Source: an uncultured Collinsella sp. (GTDB taxonomy: Bacteria > Actinomycetota > Coriobacteriia > Coriobacteriales > Coriobacteriaceae). From it: 20,086 nucleotides of DNA. The translations under genes and the position numbers were made by a program. Location of the stretch: positions 1 to 20,086 of the forward strand of contig URWQ01000004.1 of assembly GCA_900551635.1 (NCBI GenBank), in the 5' to 3' direction. Below the pieces are notes generated by a model. The model was given only the letters and a program-made list of their open reading frames with translations, made no database searches and was not told the origin of the DNA. Of this stretch, positions 6,291 through 13,506 are shown piece after piece. Numbering within the stretch: position 1 is the stretch's first letter; each line of letters begins with the position of its first letter.

Positions 6291-7607
6291 ATGAAGAACG
6301 AAATGAGCAGAAGGCAGTTCCTGGGCTTTGCTGGTTCCGCGGCTGCGGTTCTTGGTCTGGGTCTCGTGGGCTGCGGTGGTTCTGCCGGCTCCGGCTCCTC
6401 TGCTTCTGGTGACGCTGCCGAGGTCTACTTCCTCCAATTCAAGCCCGAGGTCGACAAGGAGTGGAAGGAGATCGCCAAGGCCTATAAGAAGGAGAAGGGC
6501 GTCGAGGTCAAGATCGTGACCGCCGCCTCCAACACCTACGAGGAGAAGCTCAAGTCCGAGATGTCCAAGAGCTCCGCTCCGACCCTGTTCCAGGTCAACG
6601 GCCCCACCGGTCTTAAGAACTGGAAGGATTACTGCGCCGACCTGTCCGATACCAAGCTCCGCGGTGAGCTCATTGACGACTCCCTGGCTCTGCAGTCCGA
6701 TGGCAAGGATCTGGGTATCGACTGGGTCCAGGAGAGCTACGGCATCATCTACAACAAGCAGCTGCTCGAGAAGGCTGGTTACAAGGCCGAGGACATCAAC
6801 TCCTTCGACAAGCTGAAGGCTTGTGCCGACGACATCCAGGCCCGCAAGGACGAGCTTGGTGTTGAGGGCGCCTTCACTTCCGCTGGCATGGACGACTCCT
6901 CCAGCTGGCGCTACACCACCCACCTTGCCAACCTCCCGCTCTACTACGAGTTCGAGAAGGAGCACAATCAGGAGGACGACGAGATCAAGGGCGAGTATCT
7001 CGACAACTTCAAGCAGATTTTCGACCTGTACATCACCGACTCCACCTGCGATCCTTCGCAGCTTGCCTCCAAGACCGGCGACGACGCCACCAACGAGTTC
7101 GCAACCGGCAAGGCCGTCTTCTACCAGAACGGTTCTTGGGCCTACGCTGACCTCACCAAGGCCGGCATGACCGACGATCAGATTGGCATGATGCCCATCT
7201 ACATCGGTGTCGACGGCGAGGAGAACCAGGGCCTGTGCTCCGGCGGCGAGAACTACTGGTGCGTCAGCTCCCAGGCTTCCGAGGATGCCCAGAAGGCCAC
7301 CGAGGACTTCATGTATTGGTGCGTCACTTCTGACACCGCCACCAGCATCATCGCTGACAAGATGGGTCTGACTGCCCCGTTCAAGAGCGCTAAGGAGACC
7401 ACCAACGTCTTCTCGCAGCAGGCCGTTGCCATGGCCAAGGACGGCAAGAAGACCGTCGCTTGGGACTTCGTTTACATCCCCTCTGAGGAGTGGAAGAAGA
7501 ACCTCAAGCAGGCTCTGATTGCCTATGCTGCCGACAACAGCAAGTGGGACGGCGTCAAGAACGCCTTCGTCGATGGCTGGAAGACCGAGAAGGCTGCTTC
7601 CGAGTAA
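6291..7607 (+). CDS. CUT1-family sugar ABC transporter substrate-binding lipoprotein (probably maltodextrin)
   Basis: The protein is 438 residues from the ATG at 6291. An in-frame ATG 18 bases upstream is less likely, because GAAAGGGTGG sits 6 bases before 6291. The N-terminus has a Tat-like SRRQFLGF motif, a hydrophobic stretch and the lipobox LVGC, so it should be an exported, membrane-anchored lipoprotein. The mature part is an extracellular solute-binding protein of the COG1653 type (segments YGIIYNKQLLEKAG and FATGKAVFYQNGSWA). Codon use is strongly biased (GAG, AAG, CTC), more so than in the neighbours, which suggests high expression. It is the first gene of the binding protein-permease-permease-ATPase operon. 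Specificity for maltodextrins is inferred from the operator motif shared with malQ-glgP and from the nearby maltose-type PTS; the sequence alone does not settle it. Confidence 0.92.
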   Translation: MKNEMSRRQFLGFAGSAAAVLGLGLVGCGGSAGSGSSASGDAAEVYFLQFKPEVDKEWKEIAKAYKKEKGVEVKIVTAASNTYEEKLKSEMSKSSAPTLFQVNGPTGLKNWKDYCADLSDTKLRGELIDDSLALQSDGKDLGIDWVQESYGIIYNKQLLEKAGYKAEDINSFDKLKACADDIQARKDELGVEGAFTSAGMDDSSSWRYTTHLANLPLYYEFEKEHNQEDDEIKGEYLDNFKQIFDLYITDSTCDPSQLASKTGDDATNEFATGKAVFYQNGSWAYADLTKAGMTDDQIGMMPIYIGVDGEENQGLCSGGENYWCVSSQASEDAQKATEDFMYWCVTSDTATSIIADKMGLTAPFKSAKETTNVFSQQAVAMAKDGKKTVAWDFVYIPSEEWKKNLKQALIAYAADNSKWDGVKNAFVDGWKTEKAASE

Positions 7608-7639
7608 GCAGTTGCTGCCCAAGCTATCTGATTAGCGAC

Positions 7640-7673
7640 AGGGGGCGGGCAGACGTTGGTTTGCCCGCCCCCT
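7640..7673 (+). other. Stable intercistronic hairpin between binding protein and permease genes
   Basis: AGGGGGCGGGCA (7640-7651) pairs with TGCCCGCCCCCT (7662-7673), a 12-bp GC-rich stem. The following GCATATT is not a T-run, so this is more likely an mRNA-stabilising or partial read-through element. It would favour the binding protein over the permeases, as seen in other sugar ABC operons. Confidence 0.75.
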
Positions 7674-7694
7674 GCATATTGAAAGGACCCTTCT

Positions 7695-8549
7695 ATGGGC
7701 AAAGCACTCAAGCGCTGGTGGCCGCTCTTTATGCTGCCCACGTGTCTGGCGTTTATGATCGGGTTCGTGATCCCCTTTATCCAGGGTTTCTATCTCTCGT
7801 TCTGCCAGTTTATTACCATCAACAACACGCACTTTGTCGGTATCGAGAACTACGTGCGCGCACTGTCCGATCCGCAGTTTGCCACGTCGTTCTTCTTTAC
7901 CGTGGCGTTTGCCTTCCTGTCGACGGTGCTCATCAACGTGATCGCCCTCGCCATCGCGCAGGCGCTCACCCGCAAAGCGCTCAAGGGCACCAACATCTTC
8001 CGTACGATCTTCTTTATGCCTAACCTGATCGGCGGCATCGTGCTGGGCTACATCTGGCAGATTCTGATCAACTGCCTGCTCTCCAACGTGGGCGCCCAGC
8101 TCATCGCCCTTAACTCTGCTGCTGGCTTCTGGGGCCTTATCATCCTGACCCTGTGGCAGCAGGTCGGCTACATGATGATCATCTACATCGCTGGTCTGCA
8201 GTCCATTCCGTCCGACTACATCGAGGCCGCCAAGGTCGACGGTGCCACGGCATGGCAGACGTTTTGGAAGGTTAAGATCCCTAACCTGATGCCGACCATC
8301 ACCATCTGCCTGTTCCTGTCCATCACCAACGGCTTTAAGCTGTTCGACCAGAACCTCGCCCTTACCGGCGGCGCCCCCGCGCACTCCACCGAGATGCTCG
8401 CCCTGAACATCTACAACACGTTCTATTCGCGTGCCGGTATCGCATGGCAGGGCATCGGTCAGGCCAAGGCGGTTATCTTCTGCATCCTGGTCGTGGCCAT
8501 CTCCATGATCCAGCTTAAGGCCACGAGGTCCAAGGAGGTGCAGCAGTAA
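7695..8549 (+). CDS. Sugar ABC transporter permease (MalF/MsmF type)
   Basis: The 284-residue membrane protein has about six transmembrane segments, starting with FMLPTCLAFMIGFVIPFIQG. The cytoplasmic EAA loop that docks on the ATPase is present as EAAKVDGATAWQTFWKVKIP, near residues 176-195. Length is typical of CUT1 permeases that lack the long N-terminal extension of E. coli MalF. GAAAGGA lies upstream of the ATG. The sequence GCATAT(T/C)GAAAGG before this gene recurs before the ATPase gene, so the two share a translation-start leader. The stop codon overlaps the next start (TAATG), implying translational coupling with the second permease. Confidence 0.92.
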   Translation: MGKALKRWWPLFMLPTCLAFMIGFVIPFIQGFYLSFCQFITINNTHFVGIENYVRALSDPQFATSFFFTVAFAFLSTVLINVIALAIAQALTRKALKGTNIFRTIFFMPNLIGGIVLGYIWQILINCLLSNVGAQLIALNSAAGFWGLIILTLWQQVGYMMIIYIAGLQSIPSDYIEAAKVDGATAWQTFWKVKIPNLMPTITICLFLSITNGFKLFDQNLALTGGAPAHSTEMLALNIYNTFYSRAGIAWQGIGQAKAVIFCILVVAISMIQLKATRSKEVQQ

Positions 8550-9388
8550 TGAAACGCGATAAGGTTATCAACCGCGCGCTCTCGATTTTCTTTACGATCC
8601 TGTCGCTCGCGTGGATCTACCCCGTGTTCATGATTGCGCTTAATTCTTTTAAGAAAGCGACCGCAATCAGCACCACCACGGCATTCGATCTGCTCACGCC
8701 CGAGACGTTCAACGGCCTCGCAAACTACATGCACGCCCTTAACGAGCAGGGCTTTGCCTCGGCATTTATGTACTCGCTCATCATCACGGTCACGTCGGTC
8801 GTGCTGATTTTGGTGTGCTGCTCCATGTGCGCTTGGTACGTGGTTCGTGTCAACAACAAGATCTCGAACTTCTTCTATTACCTGTTCGTGTTCTCGATGG
8901 TCGTGCCGTTCCAGATGCTCATGTTCACGCTGTCCAATTTGGCGGACCGCATCGGCTTCAACACGCCGTTCAACATCTGCTTTATCTACCTCGGCTTTGG
9001 CGCGGGCCTGGCGGTCTTTATGTTCGCCGGTTTTGTAAAGAACATCCCGCTCGAGATCGAGGAGGCGGCCATGATTGATGGCTGCAACCCGGTCCAGGTG
9101 TTCTTTAAGATTGTCCTTCCCATCATGAAGCCCACCTATCTTTCGGTCGGCATCCTCGAGACCATGTGGGTCTGGAACGACTATCTGCTGCCCTACCTTA
9201 CGCTCGACTCCACCAAGTACAAGACCATTCCTATCTTGATCCAGTACTTCCGCGGCGGCTACGGCCACGTCGAGCTCGGCCCCATGATGGCCTGCATCAT
9301 GATGGTCGTTATCCCCATCGTTATCATGTACATCCTCTGTCAGAAGTACATCATCGACGGCGTGGTGGCAGGTGCCGTCAAGGGCTGA
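8549..9388 (+). CDS. Sugar ABC transporter permease (MalG/MsmG type)
   Basis: The 279-residue partner permease has about six transmembrane segments. The EAA loop reads EEAAMIDGCNPVQVFFKIVLP, around residues 170-190, and the family WVWNDYLLPYL segment follows. It overlaps the first permease by one base and ends 68 bp before the ATPase gene. It would form the heterodimeric channel with the upstream permease. The C-terminus QKYIIDGVVAGAVKG is the conserved end that contacts the ATPase in this family. Confidence 0.92.
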   Translation: MKRDKVINRALSIFFTILSLAWIYPVFMIALNSFKKATAISTTTAFDLLTPETFNGLANYMHALNEQGFASAFMYSLIITVTSVVLILVCCSMCAWYVVRVNNKISNFFYYLFVFSMVVPFQMLMFTLSNLADRIGFNTPFNICFIYLGFGAGLAVFMFAGFVKNIPLEIEEAAMIDGCNPVQVFFKIVLPIMKPTYLSVGILETMWVWNDYLLPYLTLDSTKYKTIPILIQYFRGGYGHVELGPMMACIMMVVIPIVIMYILCQKYIIDGVVAGAVKG

Positions 9389-9456
9389 TGCCGTAACTGT
9401 TTTGCAAGTTTCTGCGGCACCCCTCAGCGCGGCGCCGCATATCGAAAGGTAGAGAC

Positions 9457-10656
9457 ATGGCCGAGATCGTTCTCAAACATGTTCAGAAGGTGTATCCCAA
9501 CAACGAGTCAAAAAAGAAGGGCTTCTTTGGCAAAAAGAAGAAGACCGAGGAGAAGAAGCACAACCTCAAGGTTACCGAGGACGGTGTGCTCGCTGTAGAG
9601 GACTTCAACCTCACCGTTCACGACCAGGAGTTCGTCGTCCTCGTTGGCCCCTCTGGCTGCGGTAAGTCCACGACGATGCGCATGGTCGCCGGCCTGGAGG
9701 ACATTACCTCGGGCGATGTGCTCATCGACGGCAAGCGTGTCAACGACGTGGCGCCCAAGGACCGCGACATCGCCATGGTGTTCCAGAGCTACGCTCTGTA
9801 CCCCAATATGACGGTGTACGAGAACATGGCATTTACGCTCGAGCTCAAGAAGGTTCCCAAGGACGAGATCGACCGCAAGGTTCGCTCTGCTGCCGAGATT
9901 CTGGGCATTACCGAGTACCTCGACCGTAAGCCCAAGGCGCTCTCCGGCGGCCAGCGCCAGCGTGTCGCTATCGGCCGCGCCATCGTGCGTGACCCCAAGG
10001 TCTTCCTGATGGACGAGCCGCTGTCCAACCTGGACGCCAAGCTTCGTAACCAGATGCGTGCCGAGCTCATTAAGCTGCGCCACGAGATCAAGGGCACGTT
10101 CATTTATGTTACTCACGACCAGACCGAGGCCATGACCCTTGGCGACCGTATCGTGGTCATGAAGGACGGCGTCGTCCAGCAGATCGCCACGCCGCAGGAG
10201 GTCTTCAACCATCCCGCGAACATCTTCGTCGCCGGCTTCATCGGCGTGCCGCAGATGAACTTCTTCGATGCCCAGCTGGTGCGCTCGGGCAACGGCTTTA
10301 CCGTCAAGACCGAGGATATGAACGTGGCACTCGCCCCCGAGACTTGCGCTCAACTTGCCCTCAACTGGGACGGCGGCGACGTGAAGGAGATTACGGCCGG
10401 CGTGCGTCCCGAGCAGATCCTGCTTGCCGACAAGGGCGAGGAGGGCGCGCTCCAGGGTACCGTCGAGGTGACCGAGCTCATGGGCTCGACCGAGCATGTC
10501 CACGTGACCGCTCCCGACGGCCAGTTTGTCCTGATTATCCCCGTCGTCGACCTCGAGGCCAAGGGCGCGCTCAAGGCTGGCGACACCATCTGGTTCAAGT
10601 TCGAGAAGAACGCGACCCACCTCTTCGATAAGGTCTCTGGCAAGAACCTTATCTAG
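9457..10656 (+). CDS. MsmK/UgpC-type sugar ABC transporter ATPase
   Basis: The protein is 399 residues long. It has Walker A GPSGCGKST (64-72), Q-loop VFQSYALYP, signature LSGGQRQRVAIGRAI, Walker B VFLMDEPLSNLDAKL and H-loop YVTHDQTEA, then a C-terminal TOBE/OB regulatory region (AGVRPEQIL). It energises the two permeases. Between the first beta strand and the aromatic/A-loop region there is a lysine-rich insert of roughly 25-30 residues (about 16-45, with KKKGFFGKKKKTEEKK) that is absent from classical MsmK and MalK. Similar inserts occur, as far as I recall, in some gut-bacterial homologues. In many Gram-positives one such ATPase serves several sugar importers, which may apply here too. GAAAGGTAG precedes the ATG. 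A terminator follows at 10727. Confidence 0.93.
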   Translation: MAEIVLKHVQKVYPNNESKKKGFFGKKKKTEEKKHNLKVTEDGVLAVEDFNLTVHDQEFVVLVGPSGCGKSTTMRMVAGLEDITSGDVLIDGKRVNDVAPKDRDIAMVFQSYALYPNMTVYENMAFTLELKKVPKDEIDRKVRSAAEILGITEYLDRKPKALSGGQRQRVAIGRAIVRDPKVFLMDEPLSNLDAKLRNQMRAELIKLRHEIKGTFIYVTHDQTEAMTLGDRIVVMKDGVVQQIATPQEVFNHPANIFVAGFIGVPQMNFFDAQLVRSGNGFTVKTEDMNVALAPETCAQLALNWDGGDVKEITAGVRPEQILLADKGEEGALQGTVEVTELMGSTEHVHVTAPDGQFVLIIPVVDLEAKGALKAGDTIWFKFEKNATHLFDKVSGKNLI

Positions 10657-10726
10657 GCCCGGTGCATCCAGGCCCTCCCTTTGGGCGACTGCGGTATTGC
10701 CATCCTTTTGCCGCGGTCACATATAA

Positions 10727-10768
10727 GGCTCCCCTCCCGTCCACTGGGCGAGAGGGGAGCCTTTCTTT
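10727..10768 (+). terminator. Terminator of the ABC transporter operon
   Basis: GGCTCCCCTC (10727-10736) pairs with GAGGGGAGCC (10752-10761), and TTTCTTT follows. This is a standard intrinsic terminator on the plus strand. Confidence 0.9.
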
Positions 10769-10795
10769 GTGTTGGGGCTGTCTGACCGGTCGTTT

Positions 10796-11010
10796 GTCTC
10801 GATCTGTAACGGGTGAGGCTGATTTCGGACGTTAGATGTTACAGATCGAGACGGTTCCGCTGAGCTAACCATTTCATCTAAATCTGTAACACCAAAGGTG
10901 AATTTCAGCTGCTAGATGTTACAGATCGAGATTGACCCAAGGGGGGGCGGTATGTCTCAATCTGTAACAGCTGGGGCCGTTTTTACCGAGCAGCTGTTAC
11001 AGATCGAGAT
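10796..11010. repeat. Array of three 57-bp imperfect palindromes
   Basis: The units are 10796-10852, 10876-10932 and 10954-11010, separated by 23 and 21 bp. Each has a left arm close to GTCTCGATCTGTAAC and a right arm GTTACAGATCGAGA(C/T), with a 27-bp centre. Unit 1 has 15-bp perfect arms. Unit 2 has two mismatched positions. Unit 3 has one mismatch but its stem extends inward (AGCTG/CAGCT). Centres are partly conserved: units 1 and 2 share GATTTC/AATTTC and end in TAGAT. The array lies between convergent operons and between their two terminators, so it is probably not translated. It may be REP-like DNA, a protein-binding array or a set of RNA hairpins. Confidence 0.85.
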
Positions 11011-11049
11011 TCTTCGGTCGAGTCGGGTCACAGGGTAACGTGCGGGCAC

Positions 11050-11080
11050 AAAAAACGGAGCCGTGTTGCCACGACTCCGT
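11050..11080 (-). terminator. Terminator of the malQ-glgP operon
   Basis: On the minus strand ACGGAGTCGTG pairs with CACGGCTCCGT around a GCAA tetraloop (11055-11080), and TTTTT follows (11054-11050). It sits about 30 bp after the phosphorylase stop codon. Confidence 0.88.
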
Positions 11081-11110
11081 TTCTCAAGAGGATGGGTAAG
11101 GGAAGCGAAA

Positions 11111-13378
11111 TTAGCTCAGGTGCCAAATCTCGTCGTTGTACTGGGAGATCGTGCGGTCAGACGAGAAGGTGCCGGCGTTGGCGATATTGATGAGCGTCTT
11201 GCGCATCCAGGCGTCCTGGTCCTCGTAGTCGGCCAACACGCGCTCCTTGGTCTGGATGTACTCCTCGATGTCGAGCAGGGCCATAAACCAGTCCTTGCCC
11301 TTAATGTCATCGTGCAGGCGCTGCAGGCGCTCGGCGTTGCCGGTCGCCATAAAGGCCGGGTTGGTGATGAAGTCCACCAGCAGTTTAATGCCGGGCTTGC
11401 GGTAGAGCACACCGGCGTCATAGGTGCCGTCGGCATAGAGCTGCTCGACCTGTTTGGACGAGGCACCAAAGGTATAGATATTCTCGTCGCCCACGAGCTC
11501 GGCAATCTCCACGTTGGCGCCGTCAAGCGTGCACAGGGTTAGGGCGCCGTTGAGCATGAACTTCATGTTGGAGGTGCCGCTCGCCTCCTTGGAGGCCAGG
11601 CTGATCTGCTCGGAGATATCAGCGGCGGGGATCACGCGCTCGGCGGCGGTGACGTTGTAGTTCTCGATCATGACAACCTGCAGGTAGGGAGCCACGTCGG
11701 GGTCGTTTGCAATCCACTGCGACAGCGTCAGAATCAGATGGATGATGTCCTGCGCGATAGTGTAGGCAGGTGCCGCCTTGCCGCCAAAGATGATGGTGAC
11801 GGGGTGCTTAGGTCTGTTGCCGTTCTTGATATCGAGGTACTTCCAGATGATGTAGAGCGCGAGCATCTGCTGACGCTTGTACTCGTGGATGCGCTTGACC
11901 TGGACGTCGATGATGGCGTTGGAGGGAATGGTCACGCCCTGCTCGAGCGCCATGAACTGGCGCATGATGGCCTTGGCCTCGACCTTGGTGGCGGCCAGGC
12001 GCTCAAGAACGTCCTTGTCGTCGGCGAACTTGGCGAGTTTGCTCAGATCGCCGGTGCTGCGCCAGTCGGTGCCGATCACATCGTCGAGCAGGCTGGCGAG
12101 CGCGGGGTTGGCCCCATGGATCCAGCGGCGGAAGGTGATGCCGTTGGTCTTGTTGGAGAACTTCTTGGGATAGATCTCGTAGAACGGATGAAGCTCGGTA
12201 TCCTCCAGGATCTTGGTGTGGAGGGCGGCTACACCGTTGATGGAGAAGCCAAAGTGGATGTCCATGTGGGCCATGTGGACGGTATCGTGTTCGTCGATGA
12301 TGGCGACGCGCGGGTCATCGTGCTCGGCCTTCGCGATCTCATCGAGCTTGACGATAATGTCGGCGATGGCAGGGGAGACCTTCTGCAGGCTGGCGAGCGG
12401 CCACTTCTCGAGCGCCTCGGCAAGAATCGTGTGGTTAGTGTAGGCGACCATGGAGCGCACGATGGTAACGGCCTCGTCAAACTCGATGTCGTGCTCGGTG
12501 GTGAGCAGGCGGATGAGCTCGGGAATGACCATGGTGGGGTGCGTGTCGTTGATCTGGACCACGGCGTAGTCGGCCAGGTCGTGCAGGTTGCTGCCGCGCT
12601 CGATGGCCTCGTCGATCAGGAGCTGGGCGGCGTTGCTCACCATGAAGTATTCCTGGTAGATGCGAAGCAGGCGGCCCTGCTCGTCGGAATCGTCGGGGTA
12701 GAGGAACAAGGTGAGGTTCTTGGCGATCTCGGTCTTGTCGAAGTCGATGGAGCTGCCGGGGACCAGGCCGTCGTCGACGCTTGCCAGGTCGAACAGGCGC
12801 AGGCGGTTCTTGGTGGGCTGGCCGTAACCGGGCACATCGATGTTGACGAGCTTGGAGGTAACGGCAAAATCGCCGAACTCGACGGTGTAGGAGCGGTCAT
12901 CGTCGACCAGGATGTCCTGCTCACCGAGCCACTCGTCGGGGACGGCCTTCTGCTGGTTGTCGACAAAGCGCTGACGGAACAGACCGTAGTGATAGTTGAG
13001 GCCCACGCCATCGCCGGTCAAGCCCAGCGTGGCGATGGAATCCAGGAAGCATGCGGCCAAGCGGCCCAGGCCGCCGTTGCCGAGTGACGGCTCGACCTCG
13101 AACTCCTCGATCTTGTTGAGGTCGTGGCCTGCGGCGGTGAGCTGGTCCTTAACCTCGTCGTAGATGCCAAGGTCGATCATGTTGTTGATGAGCAGCTTGC
13201 CGATCAAAAATTCGGCGGAAATGTAATAGAGCTTTTTCTTGCCGTTGTTGAGCGGGCAGGCGGCGGAGCGCTCCTGCACGAGTTTGACCAGCAGCTTGTA
13301 AATGCGACGGTCGTCGAGCTGCTCGAGCGAGGTGCCAAAAGACTGCTCGGCGAGTTCCATGAGGTTAATTTGGGGCAT
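11111..13378 (-). CDS. glgP: Glycogen/maltodextrin phosphorylase (GT35)
   Basis: It releases glucose-1-phosphate from the non-reducing end of alpha-1,4-glucans using PLP. The PLP lysine lies in KEASGTSNMKFMLNGAL at about residue 606. Other family segments are SLGNGGLGRLAACFLDS near the N-terminus, NDTHPTM and RIHEYKRQ. From the ATG at 13378 the protein has 755 residues, close to bacterial maltodextrin phosphorylases. That start is chosen because AGGAGAAA lies 5-10 bases upstream; the open frame extends 9 codons further to 13405 without a comparable RBS. It is the second gene of the malQ-glgP operon, and together they convert imported maltodextrins to glucose-1-P and glucose. Whether glycogen or maltodextrin is preferred cannot be read from the sequence; the operon context favours maltodextrin. 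Confidence 0.93.
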   Translation of the reverse strand: MPQINLMELAEQSFGTSLEQLDDRRIYKLLVKLVQERSAACPLNNGKKKLYYISAEFLIGKLLINNMIDLGIYDEVKDQLTAAGHDLNKIEEFEVEPSLGNGGLGRLAACFLDSIATLGLTGDGVGLNYHYGLFRQRFVDNQQKAVPDEWLGEQDILVDDDRSYTVEFGDFAVTSKLVNIDVPGYGQPTKNRLRLFDLASVDDGLVPGSSIDFDKTEIAKNLTLFLYPDDSDEQGRLLRIYQEYFMVSNAAQLLIDEAIERGSNLHDLADYAVVQINDTHPTMVIPELIRLLTTEHDIEFDEAVTIVRSMVAYTNHTILAEALEKWPLASLQKVSPAIADIIVKLDEIAKAEHDDPRVAIIDEHDTVHMAHMDIHFGFSINGVAALHTKILEDTELHPFYEIYPKKFSNKTNGITFRRWIHGANPALASLLDDVIGTDWRSTGDLSKLAKFADDKDVLERLAATKVEAKAIMRQFMALEQGVTIPSNAIIDVQVKRIHEYKRQQMLALYIIWKYLDIKNGNRPKHPVTIIFGGKAAPAYTIAQDIIHLILTLSQWIANDPDVAPYLQVVMIENYNVTAAERVIPAADISEQISLASKEASGTSNMKFMLNGALTLCTLDGANVEIAELVGDENIYTFGASSKQVEQLYADGTYDAGVLYRKPGIKLLVDFITNPAFMATGNAERLQRLHDDIKGKDWFMALLDIEEYIQTKERVLADYEDQDAWMRKTLINIANAGTFSSDRTISQYNDEIWHLS

Positions 13379-13423
13379 GTTTTCTCCTGTGATGGGTTGT
13401 TTCATGTCTGCAATTCATAAGAA

Positions 13424-13461
13424 GCCCGCGCGAGGGGATTGGGGTGGCCTCGCGCGGGAAA
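13424..13461. other. GC-rich hairpin between malQ and phosphorylase genes
   Basis: CCCGCGCGAGG pairs with CCTCGCGCGGG, an 11-bp stem around a short G-rich loop. No T-run follows on the minus strand (CTTCTTAT). It could stabilise the upstream message or weakly attenuate glgP. Confidence 0.65.
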
Positions 13462-13506
13462 AGCAAGCGCGTCCGCACGGTGGGGAGGGGTTGGGCGCGG
13501 TAGCTC

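Noticed and set aside
6183..7622. A 479-codon open frame on the minus strand opposite the sugar-binding protein gene
   Set aside because: It is a shadow of the strongly GC-biased binding-protein gene: repetitive Leu/Val/Gly composition, no domain, no RBS. The plus-strand frame has a lipobox and family motifs.
10796..11010. CRISPR array
   Set aside because: There are only three units, each is itself a palindrome with partly conserved centre, and spacing between units is 21-23 bp. No cas genes are present.
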